Source: Teredinibacter purpureus
GTDB taxonomy: Bacteria > Pseudomonadota > Gammaproteobacteria > Pseudomonadales > Cellvibrionaceae
Direction: 5' to 3'
DNA: 64,000 nucleotides
NCBI RefSeq assembly: GCF_014217335.1
Contig: NZ_CP060092.1
Location: forward strand, 3,799,501 to 3,863,500
This document shows positions 7,710 through 17,636 of the stretch, one piece after another. Numbering within the stretch: position 1 is the stretch's first letter; every line of letters starts with the position of its first letter. The notes under the pieces were generated by a model. The model was not told the origin of the DNA. It did no database searches and was given only the letters and a program-made list of their open reading frames with translations. The translations under genes were made by a program, and so were the position numbers.

Positions 7710-8954
7710 ATGACATCTTTTAAAAAACCGCCTTTAGAATTACGACTGCGCATACTCAGCGCCATTGATTACGCACCCGGTAACAGTATTCGAGCCCGAA
7801 TACAGAGTGTGGCTGAACGCACATTTGTTGATGAGCAAACGGATAGCCGCTATCAGTTTACATGGCGAACCATCAGTACCTGGCTCTATCGGTTTAAAAA
7901 ATATGGCGTCACGACGCTGGATAACAAAACGCGACGTGACAAAAACAGTTACCGTAAGGTGCAGGTGAATGAATTGGCTGAAGCCATTAATGAGGTCATT
8001 CCCTCCCTGAGTAAAAACAAGGTGGGCGTCATCCCCAAAATGACACTGTATCGGCAGTTGATGCAAAAGAACTACTTTGCGCGAAGCCAACTCTCACAAA
8101 CCTCTTTTTATCGCATGGTGCGAGAGAATGATTTACTGAATTTCGAAACCACCAAAAAACTCCGGCATTCGTTTGCTATGCAGTTTGCCAACGAGCTTTG
8201 GCAAGCCGACACGATGTACGGCCCGTCAATCAAACAAGTCGATGGCTCGTGGAAAAAAACGTTTCTGATTGCTTTTATTGATGACGCAAGCAGGGTCATT
8301 ACTCATGGCCAGTTCTTTTACAACGACAACACCGAGAATATGGTTGATGCGTTTCGAACTGCATTATTCAAACGCGGCAAACCCGACAGACTCTATTTTG
8401 ATAATGGCTCCAACTACAAATCCAAAGAAATATTGCAGGCGTGCGTCAGGCTCGATATTTTACTCTCACACGCCCCCGTTCGCGATGGTGCGGCCAAGGG
8501 CAAAATCGAGCGCTTTTTCAGAGGTTTTCGTGATCGTTTTTTAGTCCAACATCTTGAATTCAAATCAATTGAAGCACTCAACGATCTTACCCATGACTGG
8601 ATAGAAAACGAGTACAACCACCAAAAGCACAGCAGTATTCAGATGACACCCATTGATCGCTTTGCACTTGATCATAGCCGTATTCACTTCCTGGTCGATG
8701 ACGAATATACGGAGGAAGTGTTTTTTGTCGAGGAAGTCCGCAAAGTCTCTAAAACAAATCTTTTCTCCATCAACTCAAGTAAGTGGGAATGCCCTGTTGA
8801 TCTTCGCGAGAAGAAAATACAGGTGCGCTTTGACCGAAATAACAAGCAACGGTTTATTGTTTACTTTAATGATCAACGCATGGGTGAAGCCAGCCCGATC
8901 AACCTTGTCTATAACGCTAACCTGCGAAAGTCTCGTCAAGGAGAGGCTGAATGA
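7710..8954 (+). CDS. DDE transposase, TniA/Mu-type integrase core
   Basis: The 414-residue protein has N-terminal HTH segments (about 10-150). An RNase-H-fold rve core follows with Asp167 (ELWQADTMYG), Asp231 (RLYFDNGSN) and Glu267 (AKGKIERFFRGF), spaced as DD35E. The C-terminal part resembles the Mu-transposase beta-barrel. Together with the overlapping AAA ATPase gene it fits the TniA/TniB, Tn552/Tn5053-like class. All three catalytic residues are present, so the enzyme could be active. A CAGGGA ribosome-binding site precedes the ATG. It is shorter than TniA (usually above 500 residues), so it is a compact relative. Confidence 0.85.
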   Translation: MTSFKKPPLELRLRILSAIDYAPGNSIRARIQSVAERTFVDEQTDSRYQFTWRTISTWLYRFKKYGVTTLDNKTRRDKNSYRKVQVNELAEAINEVIPSLSKNKVGVIPKMTLYRQLMQKNYFARSQLSQTSFYRMVRENDLLNFETTKKLRHSFAMQFANELWQADTMYGPSIKQVDGSWKKTFLIAFIDDASRVITHGQFFYNDNTENMVDAFRTALFKRGKPDRLYFDNGSNYKSKEILQACVRLDILLSHAPVRDGAAKGKIERFFRGFRDRFLVQHLEFKSIEALNDLTHDWIENEYNHQKHSSIQMTPIDRFALDHSRIHFLVDDEYTEEVFFVEEVRKVSKTNLFSINSSKWECPVDLREKKIQVRFDRNNKQRFIVYFNDQRMGEASPINLVYNANLRKSRQGEAE

Positions 8955-9757
8955 TAAAATCTATTCATGCGACCACAAAAGAACCGTTTAGCCGAACAAA
9001 CCTGACCTTACTCAGCCAGCAAAAACAGATCTTCGACATTATTAAAATACATTCCCAACAAGGCGGATTTTCTGTTGTCATTGGTGAGCCTGGCGCCGGC
9101 AAAAGCGTCCTTAGGGAACACATTGAAACCCAGGAAAAAGAACGAGACATAACTGTTGTCTCCTGCTCAAGAACCCTGCATACTTATTGGAAAATTCTGG
9201 CGCAGCTCGCAGACTCTTTTAAAATTGAAGTACCGGAGAAGGCGCTTGAGAAAGAACTGATAAGGTGCGCATACAATCATATAAAAGACCGTAAAACGCT
9301 TTATATACTGATTGACGAAGCCCATTTACTGGATATGCAGGTACTGAGAAAGCTGCGATTATTGTTCGAGCGTTTTCCAAAAAAACATAACCTGGTATTA
9401 TTCGGCCAGCGGGATTTATTGCATTATTTGTCACTCAATGTAAACAAGGACATCAAAAGCCGCATCACCTATTCCGCCAATATTAAACGGCAAAATGATG
9501 AGGACATGGAGCGCTACATTGTTAAAGAACTGGAAGCGGTAAGAATGGGCATCAACACCTTTAGCGAAGGCGCGACGGAACTTATCATACGAAGTGCTCA
9601 AGGCAATTTACGGTTGTGCCGAAACCTGTGTTACGGCAGTTTGATTGATGCAGCCAGAGAGGCACAGAAGATCGTGACCATCGCACACGTGAATAGCGTA
9701 TTGGTTCAGCCACATTGGCGAAGTCATGAGGAGTTGATCAAGCAACAAATATCATAA
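8951..9757 (+). CDS. AAA ATPase, TniB/ExeA-like transposition helper
   Basis: A 268-residue AAA ATPase with Walker A GEPGAGKS (residues 45-52), Walker B YILIDEAH (about 118-125) and a sensor-like NLVLFGQRDL. The fold is the TniB/MuB/ExeA group: an ATP-dependent DNA-binding helper that selects target DNA and activates the DDE transposase. The start ATG overlaps the transposase stop by 4 nt (ATGA), which implies translational coupling. A strong terminator follows 28 nt after the stop. Confidence 0.85.
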   Translation: MIKSIHATTKEPFSRTNLTLLSQQKQIFDIIKIHSQQGGFSVVIGEPGAGKSVLREHIETQEKERDITVVSCSRTLHTYWKILAQLADSFKIEVPEKALEKELIRCAYNHIKDRKTLYILIDEAHLLDMQVLRKLRLLFERFPKKHNLVLFGQRDLLHYLSLNVNKDIKSRITYSANIKRQNDEDMERYIVKELEAVRMGINTFSEGATELIIRSAQGNLRLCRNLCYGSLIDAAREAQKIVTIAHVNSVLVQPHWRSHEELIKQQIS

Positions 9758-9785
9758 GTTTTAAGCTATCGAAAATACTTAACCA

Positions 9786-9823
9786 GCCGAAACCATCATA
9801 ACAGGTGGTTTCGGCTTTTTTAT
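9786..9823 (+). terminator. Rho-independent terminator of the transposon operon
   Basis: Arms GCCGAAACC (9786-9794) and GGTTTCGGC (9807-9815) form a perfect 9-bp stem followed by TTTTTTATTT. Confidence 0.9.
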
Positions 9824-9919
9824 TTAAATCTTATGATGGTAATTTTTATAACGCAGTTTGGTAAATCGTTAGATTTTAATTTGGGAAAGGGGAAAATAGT
9901 TGTGATGGGAGCGTGGTAA

Positions 9920-9953
9920 AACCATCATAAAATGTCCGAATTTTATGATGGTT
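9920..9953. repeat. Large palindrome, part of a TTATGATGGT repeat set
   Basis: Arms AACCATCATAAAAT and ATTTTATGATGGTT are perfect 14-bp inverted repeats around GTCCGA. The same 10-mer occurs at 9792-9801 (inverted) and 9831-9840 (direct). That makes four copies in alternating orientation within about 160 bp downstream of the AAA gene. They may be right-end binding sites of the transposon. Confidence 0.6.
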
Positions 9954-9971
9954 AATTTGGGAAAAAGTACG

Positions 9972-10055
9972 ATGGAAAAGTGGACGGCTACAAGTAAACA
10001 GAAATTCATTAGTGATATGCTTGATGCTCTGATTAAACAGCAACAAGCATCTTAA
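9972..10055 (+). CDS. Very short ORF, probably a gene remnant
   Basis: ATG to TAA, 27 residues, beginning MEKWTATSK and ending KQQQAS. It could be the tip of a transposase-like gene (KW-T start) left by a deletion, or chance. No function is assigned. Confidence 0.2.
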   Translation: MEKWTATSKQKFISDMLDALIKQQQAS

Positions 10056-10058
10056 ACT

Positions 10059-10309
10059 AAAAAGCCCCAGTCAATGACTAGGGCTGTGAGAATAACAGCT
10101 AAGAAACAAACGAAAGCAAGCGACTAAATTGATCATTTAAACTCCAATACGACTCCTTAAGTCAAAAAAGCCCCAGTCAAGGACTAGGGCTTTAAGAATA
10201 ACAGCTAAAAAATAGCTGAAAGCAAGCGACTAAAGGAAAAGAAAAGAGTTGATCATTTAAAATCCAATACGACCCCTTAAGTCCATTTAAAATCCAATAC
10301 GACCCCTTA
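10059..10309. repeat. Tandem copies of the immunity-gene 3' end and its terminator
   Basis: Two diverged copies of a 105-120 bp unit (10059-10163 and 10164-10283) plus a third partial copy (10284-10309). Each full unit contains a terminator-like hairpin with arms like AGCCCTAGTC and GACTGGGGCT, and ends with the 26-30 bp that encode the last codons and stop of the immunity gene. The third copy is the gene's own 3' end. Confidence 0.75.
10164..10193 (-). terminator. Rho-independent terminator downstream of the immunity gene
   Basis: On the reverse strand AGCCCTAGTC and GACTGGGGCT form a stem followed by TTTTTT. A diverged second copy lies at about 10059-10088. Confidence 0.65.
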
Positions 10310-10568
10310 TTTTCCTAATCACCACATCAACCTTCAGGTCTTCCTCTCCCTGTATAAAATCATTTGATTTTTCATCCCAAAAATCAAATTTAATTGTGCA
10401 CACACTTTCATTTATCTCAATAAAAACATCATCACCTTCACTCTGAAAGCCTATATCTTTTTTGTCTCCTCTTTCAAAACTGTCTACCTCCTTTCTAACA
10501 AATGAAGCATATTTTTCCTCGGAGAACTCCGCCAACAATATATTTAAGGCTTTTTCTGCATTATTCAT
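10287..10568 (-). CDS. Candidate immunity protein for the EndoU-like toxin
   Basis: A 93-residue acidic protein (for example EGDDVFIEINESV, KFDFWDEKSND) starting 16 nt after the stop of the toxin gene on the same strand. This is where contact-dependent or Rhs toxins carry their immunity gene. I recognise no family. Small acidic single-domain proteins are typical neutralisers of basic RNase toxins, so the role is inferred from position. Its 3' end is duplicated twice downstream, as if earlier cassettes had been displaced here. No signal peptide; cytoplasmic action is expected. Confidence 0.6.
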   Translation of the reverse strand: MNNAEKALNILLAEFSEEKYASFVRKEVDSFERGDKKDIGFQSEGDDVFIEINESVCTIKFDFWDEKSNDFIQGEEDLKVDVVIRKIRGRIGF

Positions 10569-10584
10569 AGAAACTCACAAATCA

Positions 10585-11326
10585 TTATCTCTTAATATTA
10601 GGGAAAGCAGTGTCTACAAACAAGCCTCCCTTGCCATTTGATACAATCCTTAATTCTATTTTAAAGCCATAAGGTGAGTCGACTATATGACGTCCCTTCC
10701 CTAAACCTTTTATTGCAACCTGGCTAATGTACACCTCATTAATCACATTTTTTATTTTCTCGCCAGACCATGAGTTAGGCCAGAAAGTACTAGCTTTAGG
10801 CTTCCCTCCAGGAGCCTGAACCAACAAACGATAAGGCATATTAGATGAGCTAGGCTTCTCTAATACTTTAATTATTTTATAGCCTCCTGACTGATTAACA
10901 CCATTAGGTCGATGGTGCCACCCACCACCCTTTGTTCCTCGAAGAATATGATCCATATCTATTCCGTTAAGAGGCTTACAATTATGACTCAATACCCCAC
11001 TCTCACCAACATAGTAGGTATGGTCATTATTCACAGTCAGGTTATAAACTCTAGCCTGTTGACTGTAAAGACTTATCCCCTCAATACCAAGTGGGCTACG
11101 CACTAAATCAAGCAGCACTTGTTCCGTGGTTAAATCACCCGCATCCATCCACTCTTTTTCGTTGGGTAAGTAGAATGGGTGGCCATCCGTTGCGGTAATC
11201 ACTTCGCCTGTGGCTAGCGTAATATCCACCAACTCTTTTGTTCCCTCTCCTTGAATTAGGTGAACAACCTCTTGAAGCGTCTTCTCGCCCGTCTCTTCGT
11301 TATACGCCCAAACTTTATCGCCTATT
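10585..11326 (-). pseudogene. Rhs-type polymorphic toxin, C-terminal part: HINT domain plus EndoU-like nuclease
   Basis: Reading from the IS21 junction the frame gives GDKVWAYNEETGEKTLQEVV, then the pretoxin HINT motifs TATDGHPFYLP, ARVYNLTVNNDHTYYVG and VLSHNC. After the HINT Cys comes an EndoU-like RNase segment: DMDHILRGTKGGGWHHRP, TFWPNSWSGEKIKNVINEVY and a basic end. EndoU toxins cleave RNA, often tRNA, in competitor cells; HINT is thought to release the toxin tip. The N-terminal remainder lies at 13285-13724 beyond an IS21 element, so the original gene is disrupted. A TTG at 11230-11232 could allow translation of a HINT-toxin fragment. The EndoU call is from motif memory. Confidence 0.75.
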
Positions 11327-11420
11327 TGTTAACGCCAATGTAAAAATGACCCACTAACGCCAAACGAAAATTGACCCACCTGAGGCACTATAGCCGCCGG
11401 ATTAATAGCTAGGCGGTGAC

Positions 11421-13216
<1,796 letters not shown>

Positions 13217-13284
13217 ACGGGGTGGGTCAGTTTTACTTTGGCGATAATCGGTAAAAGTGGGTCAGTTTTAAGCTGGCGTTGACA

Positions 13285-13724
13285 CCTATTTGAATATCCT
13301 TAATGGCAACCAAACCAAACTCGGCAGCGACTAAGGTTTCACCATCAAAACTATTCCCGCAGGCTTTTCTAAACTTACTGGATAGAAGCCTTAATAATTT
13401 AAACGCTGCTGGACCACCCATTGAAGCAATCCCGATTAACGCATTAGCACCCGCATTATTGGCTGCATTTTCTGGGTCCAGTGCTATATCCAGCACACTC
13501 ATACCGATGTTGATTTGAATGTTAGACAAGGTTGAGCGAATATTGCTTGCTGCGGCGAAACTCCCCAGCCCAAAATTCCCTGTCGGATCGGTATAAGTCA
13601 CCGGATCGGCATTACCATAAATATACTTATGCAAGGTGATCGGGTCTTGATTATTCCCCGCGTAAGTATCCATTTGCGTAAACCGACCCACACCCTGATC
13701 GTAATACCTCGCCCTTAGGTAGTA
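13285..13724 (-). pseudogene. Rhs-family core fragment (proximal part of the split toxin gene)
   Basis: The frame reads YYLRARYYDQGVGRFTQMD, then NADPVTYTDPTG: the hallmark end of the Rhs/YD-repeat core. A variable linker and the start of the HINT domain follow, FDGETLVAAEFGLVAIKDIQ, where the IS21 element interrupts it. Upstream of the first Tyr a TGA occurs (13725-13727), and no YD repeats precede it, so the large N-terminal shell is missing. The fragment is therefore an orphan C-terminal cassette, as often left beside intact rhs genes. Nothing translates it in its present form with confidence. Confidence 0.85.
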
Positions 13725-13949
13725 TCAGATACACTTGGGCCAGTATTCCGGTCTATCTTGCTAAGTATTACCTCCCATCGAACAGTCTCATATTTTCAGA
13801 TTCCACTAAGAATTAAATACAACAATATCGATTACTATTTGTAGTTTTTACAACCCTATGTCAAATCGGATAATCATCAACCAGAATAGCAATCATTGCA
13901 GGATGGTTTACCTGTAAAGACCACCATGAACGCTCACCTCTAGTCTGTT

Positions 13950-14816
13950 TCATAAATTCACCAAGAGCAAAAACTCGGTATTCTTGACGGCTATTTTTTT
14001 TATCAATTTATTTAATTTAGTATGTAAAGATGTCCCTGACGCCCTCTCATTAAGAGCTTGGTTAGTCACCCAAACCCAAAAAGGAAATCCGGTCAAATGA
14101 GGCTCCGGCAAAACCAGTGTAATCCCGGTTCGCCCCTGCACCACGTCCTTCAAGATTCCCGAATATATTCGTTCACCCAACCCATCAATTTCCCGCTTTT
14201 TATAAAATACTAAGGGGACGAGAGCCGAGAAGTAACTTCCGCCAACATTCCACGGCGCATCAAGGGGAGTAGACCTTCGCTCCCGAACGGTCATGGACAA
14301 CCAATCTTCTGCGAATCGTTTAACCAAACTCGACTGCCCCTGACTTGGCTTATTTGAAGTAACGCCGCTCACCTTTCCTCGTCCGCTGCCAGAATCACCC
14401 TCTGACGAAGCTGGAGCGTCAATAGGCTCTTGGCTTCCGCTTGAACCTGATTGTGAACGAGGATCTATCCACTTTGTTCGATACTTACTCTTCTTCTCTT
14501 TCGGTGCAATTGAGCCAGACTCAGATTGATGTAACTCTTTTGGTTTTGGCTGTCGATCACATCCGACAATGTGTGAATTGGGCTTTGCAGCGAAATATGA
14601 ACTTGGACTTCGCTTTCGGTTTAATCGTTTTTTTTGGGTTATAACGGCAGTTACAGATACACCACATGAAGAGTTTGCACATACAAAGCTGTTTACTTTT
14701 GCAGCTTGAGTTGTTGCATAACAATTTTCAATTTCATCTATTGATACTAGGTCGTACGGGTTTTTTCCTAACCTATTATCAACATTGAGAATTACAGCTT
14801 GTTCATGTGCAGACAT
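13950..14816 (-). CDS. Hypothetical protein with a putative zinc-binding site and low-complexity linker
   Basis: Not recognised. The N-terminal part has a possible zinc site, FVCANSSCGVSV with HIVGCDRQ about 35 residues later. A Ser/Gly/Gln-rich linker (about 90-160) follows, and then a folded-looking C-terminal domain with LVKRFAEDWLSMTVRERR, YFSALVPLVFYKKR and HLTGFPFWVWVTNQ. The last part could be a nucleic-acid or nuclease domain, but no catalytic pattern is clear. A GTG at 14835-14837 is possible, but ATG at 14814-14816 has GAGGG ten nt upstream and is preferred. It lies among mobile genes, so an accessory role is likely. Confidence 0.6.
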   Translation of the reverse strand: MSAHEQAVILNVDNRLGKNPYDLVSIDEIENCYATTQAAKVNSFVCANSSCGVSVTAVITQKKRLNRKRSPSSYFAAKPNSHIVGCDRQPKPKELHQSESGSIAPKEKKSKYRTKWIDPRSQSGSSGSQEPIDAPASSEGDSGSGRGKVSGVTSNKPSQGQSSLVKRFAEDWLSMTVRERRSTPLDAPWNVGGSYFSALVPLVFYKKREIDGLGERIYSGILKDVVQGRTGITLVLPEPHLTGFPFWVWVTNQALNERASGTSLHTKLNKLIKKIAVKNTEFLLLVNL

Positions 14817-14921
14817 TATATTTTTACCCTCACACATCCATTTTATTCATTAAGGCTCTAATTAATGGGAGGCTCATGCTATTCATTACCTTCTGTTGAA
14901 GTGACGAAATAAATTTTCCTA

Positions 14922-15689
14922 CTATGAAGTCTCATCTAACTGATAGATAGTACGTAAATTTTTTAGCGTGTCGTCAAGGCTGCTAGCAACACCAAAATTC
15001 TTAAGATTTACCCCTTCTTCTTTACTCATAGACAAAAGGAACTGTTCCATGTCCTGCTTGATAGAGTCCGGCAACTCAACTCTCTGGGTGGGAGTAAGCA
15101 ATACCGACAACCGAAAAACATCATTACGGTGTTTTTTAATTGCTCTACTATCTATTCCTTGCCCATCTTGTTTACGCTCAGTTAAATCAAGCCATGCTTT
15201 AGCTTTAAACGGCAGAATAAACTCGGAGCCCAATACCGGCACATTCTCAATCAAAATTTTGCCATTCTGAATACATTCGTAGTAATCCTCATCCAATAAA
15301 ATGGCTGACAGACTTGATATTTCCTCATCCGCGGGAATGGGGGTTAAATGTGCATCATCTGATATTTCCAGTTGATCTGGCGCTCTGGAAAATAGCTCCA
15401 GCATAAAAGGATATCCTTCAGTCGCAGGCTTATCGAACCTGTAAAACTGTTTATCTCCCGTGCTTTTTTGCTGATTCTGATAGTTACCAGCTTTGATAAA
15501 CTCCCAGAAATGAGTAATGAACGCCGAATCCAAGGCTTCCGCACACAACACAATATCTAGGTCTTTGGTAGCTCTGAAATCTACACCAGCTTCTTCCATA
15601 GCAAGATAACAAGCAACACCTCCAATCAGAACATAGCAGCCTTGAAAATCTTTAAAGTGATCTCTGAAAACATCGAGGCCTTTTACCAT
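14922..15689 (-). CDS. Nucleotidyltransferase of an AbiEii-like HTH/NTase pair
   Basis: About 255 residues. The N-terminal half has a nucleotidyltransferase signature: YVLIGGVACYLAMEEAG followed by ATKDLDIVLC (GG...DxD). EFILPFKAKAWLDLTERK gives the Lys/Asp helix seen in AbiEii/MenT-like enzymes. Such NTases act as toxins, by modifying tRNA acceptor ends, or as defence effectors, and pair with a HTH partner. Here the partner gene is immediately upstream. ATG at 15704 or ATG at 15687-15689 may start it; the second has GGAG nine nt upstream and overlaps the partner stop by 7 nt. Substrate is unknown. Confidence 0.7.
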   Translation of the reverse strand: MVKGLDVFRDHFKDFQGCYVLIGGVACYLAMEEAGVDFRATKDLDIVLCAEALDSAFITHFWEFIKAGNYQNQQKSTGDKQFYRFDKPATEGYPFMLELFSRAPDQLEISDDAHLTPIPADEEISSLSAILLDEDYYECIQNGKILIENVPVLGSEFILPFKAKAWLDLTERKQDGQGIDSRAIKKHRNDVFRLSVLLTPTQRVELPDSIKQDMEQFLLSMSKEEGVNLKNFGVASSLDDTLKNLRTIYQLDETS

Positions 15690-16759
15690 TGCAATGTACT
15701 CCATACCTGTTCCAATAAAGACTCACAGGCAATCTCTATACGCTCATCAGTGTTGGCCTCAAAACTCAGCCAGAGAGAAAGCGGGTCAACCCCAGACTTA
15801 CTGATCGTAATTACACTCGGATTGTATGCCCAAAGCTCCAGCTCCATGACCTCTCGATCTTTGCGAAGGTGGCTCGTTTCACCAGAAGACTTGCTAGACA
15901 ATACTTGTACATCCTTACTCTTACATAAGGTAGGCCAGGTGTCTGAAGCAATGGCCCATTGGCTGATTTGGGTATCAGCTAAATCCGTGTAATGAGCCAA
16001 AGCTGATTCTCCGGCCATACGCGGCTCGAAATTGGCGGAAATCAATTTCCAGTCTCGCTGAACGGCCCAAATCCGTTTGGTCACCGGGCTTTGTAACGCC
16101 GGCCGCACGGATTCCCATAAAGAACGGCCACTTTGTGAAAAACTCAGGTGTTTTTCACGACCTACTTTTTCAGCCGTAGCGAATTGATGCTCAGTCAACT
16201 CATTGATGGCCCGAGTGATAGTCATAGAGCTATAGCCCAAGACTTGGGCCAAATCTTTGGCTGGCTTACCGGAGCAATCATGCGTCAGTATCTCTCGTAG
16301 TAGTAACGCCTGTGCTGGATAGCTGAGGTGCGTTACCCTAGGCTGCTTGCCAGGCTTGAAATATTCACGTAAATCCACACCAAATGTAGGCAAGTAAAGC
16401 TGGTTGCCTGGCACAAGAAAGGGTACCCGATGCTCTATCAACCTTCTACGATTGTAAGAGCTAACCACCTCGATCACATAAATCACATCCCCCTTGTATA
16501 GTTTGCTCACTACCTGCCAGTGTTTACGTACCACCGCGGGAGTTTCGCCTTCCAGTGAAATGGCCTGCATCAGCAGGCAAGACCGTCCAAACAATTTGCC
16601 TTGGTGGTAGGTGTAGGGCGTCTGAAGATAAAAAGGCAGCTGGTTAACTTCCGTCCAAGGCCTTACCCATGCGTCACCACAAACGTCGCTGCCAAGAATA
16701 TCCAGCAGGTACTGTTTGACTTTGGTGAGTAATGTGACTGATGTCATGCTAAGAGGCAC
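15683..16759 (-). CDS. HTH regulator/antitoxin-like partner of the NTase
   Basis: About 358 residues, cytoplasmic. A central winged-helix segment reads PAKDLAQVLGYSSMTITRAI with NELTEHQFATAEKVGR as the wing (about 170-205). The flanking parts have no strong motif. Position upstream of, and overlapping, an NTase gene suggests an AbiEi-like autorepressor/antitoxin. A 31-bp perfect palindrome lies about 20 bp before its start and is the obvious operator candidate. Start codons GTG (16757-16759) and ATG (16745-16747) are both possible with weak ribosome-binding sites. The protein is longer than typical AbiEi, so this may be a distinct family. Confidence 0.62.
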   Translation of the reverse strand: MPLSMTSVTLLTKVKQYLLDILGSDVCGDAWVRPWTEVNQLPFYLQTPYTYHQGKLFGRSCLLMQAISLEGETPAVVRKHWQVVSKLYKGDVIYVIEVVSSYNRRRLIEHRVPFLVPGNQLYLPTFGVDLREYFKPGKQPRVTHLSYPAQALLLREILTHDCSGKPAKDLAQVLGYSSMTITRAINELTEHQFATAEKVGREKHLSFSQSGRSLWESVRPALQSPVTKRIWAVQRDWKLISANFEPRMAGESALAHYTDLADTQISQWAIASDTWPTLCKSKDVQVLSSKSSGETSHLRKDREVMELELWAYNPSVITISKSGVDPLSLWLSFEANTDERIEIACESLLEQVWSTLQW

Positions 16760-16779
16760 TCAATTGATAACGAAGTTAC

Positions 16780-16810
16780 TGCACGATAACATTGTCAATG
16801 TTATCGTGCA
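16780..16810. promoter_or_regulatory. 31-bp perfect palindrome, candidate operator of the HTH/NTase operon
   Basis: Arms TGCACGATAACATTG (16780-16794) and CAATGTTATCGTGCA (16796-16810) flank a single T. A second palindrome, AACATGCATGTT, abuts it (16810-16821). The location directly upstream of the HTH gene fits autoregulation. Confidence 0.65.
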
Positions 16811-16922
16811 ACATGCATGTTATTATCTTAAGCTCAATACCCAATCAAATTGAGAAGCAATTCATTCAGCTTCTCATTTTTGGTCTTTTTTGAGAAGAAC
16901 ACTCTAAATGAGCTATTTTTAC

Positions 16923-17177
16923 TTACTCCTCATTTGATCGCTTTTTATTCATAAGCATAAGCATTTCATATGCATCATGAGCATTCATTGCATTAACCAG
17001 AATGATCAAAGTATCTTTAATAGCTTCTGAATGTAGTTTCAAGATGACGCCTTCAAGCCGTGATTGTTTTGAGTTTTTCCATTCCCCATAGTGAACAACA
17101 AACAGTACTCGAGCATCGGAAAAGGCACAGTCATACCCAAAATAATACAGCTCCTCTTCGATTCTAAATCTCGACAA
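16923..17177 (-). CDS. Hypothetical protein, probably 5'-truncated by the IS3 element
   Basis: Not recognised. It has 84 residues if started at a TTG at 17175-17177 (CTCGAGG upstream), but the frame stays open to the IS3 end at 17240 and reads sensibly (TFSYENQLEVEGEVKEY). The original gene was therefore probably longer and cut by the insertion. Visible features are an aromatic strand region (YYFGYDCAF, VLFVVHYGEW) and a Met-rich helical end (AYEMLMLMNKK). No signal peptide or membrane segment. Confidence 0.5.
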   Translation of the reverse strand: MSRFRIEEELYYFGYDCAFSDARVLFVVHYGEWKNSKQSRLEGVILKLHSEAIKDTLIILVNAMNAHDAYEMLMLMNKKRSNEE

Positions 17178-17301
17178 CCTCGAGCAGTATTCTTTAACTT
17201 CCCCCTCGACCTCTAACTGGTTCTCGTATGAAAATGTACTGGTCTAATAGCACCGGACACTTTAATGAGAGACAATATTAGTCAACAATTAAGGTGTCAT
17301 T

Positions 17302-17592
17302 ATGAGTCAGAAGCGTACTTACAAGCAGTACCCGAAAGAGTTTAAGGAAGAGGCCGTTGCGCTTGTTCGAGAACAAGGCTATTCCGTTCCTGAGGCCGCT
17401 AAATCGTTGGGTATCGCAACCAACATGCTCTACAAATGGAAAGAAAAGGTGGAGTCTAGTGAGGCAGGTGAAGTGCTGGCCGAGGATGAGAGAGTCGAGC
17501 TTAAGCGCTTGCGCAAGGAAAACAAAGAGCTGCGCATGGAGAAAGAGATTTTAAAAAAGGCCAGTGCCTTCTTTGCGAAAGAAATGAAGTAA
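17302..17592 (+). CDS. IS3-family OrfA (HTH/leucine-zipper protein)
   Basis: 96 residues: a HTH (about 8-50, YPKEFKEEAVALVREQGYS and EAAKSLGIATNMLYKW) followed by a leucine-zipper-like helix (LKRLRKENKELRMEKEIL). OrfA binds the IS ends and regulates transposition. The slippery sequence A-AAA-AAG at 17553-17559 is in the correct phase for a -1 frameshift, and the -1 frame is open from there into OrfB. A fused OrfAB transposase of about 405 residues is therefore expected. Confidence 0.92.
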   Translation: MSQKRTYKQYPKEFKEEAVALVREQGYSVPEAAKSLGIATNMLYKWKEKVESSEAGEVLAEDERVELKRLRKENKELRMEKEILKKASAFFAKEMK

Positions 17593-17636
17593 AGTACGAT
17601 TTCATTCAGACTGAATCACCTCGCTTTCCTGTAGTT

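Larger units (their letters stand above)
6972..9757 (+). mobile_element. Three-gene transposon: zinc-ribbon protein, DDE transposase, AAA ATPase
   Basis: Three same-strand genes form a TniA/TniB-like unit preceded by a zinc-ribbon protein. The last two overlap by 4 nt. Ends were not resolved; the true element probably reaches from about 6.8 kb to about 9.97 kb, where related AT-rich motifs and paired TTATGATGGT repeats occur. The limits given are those of the genes only. Confidence 0.55.
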
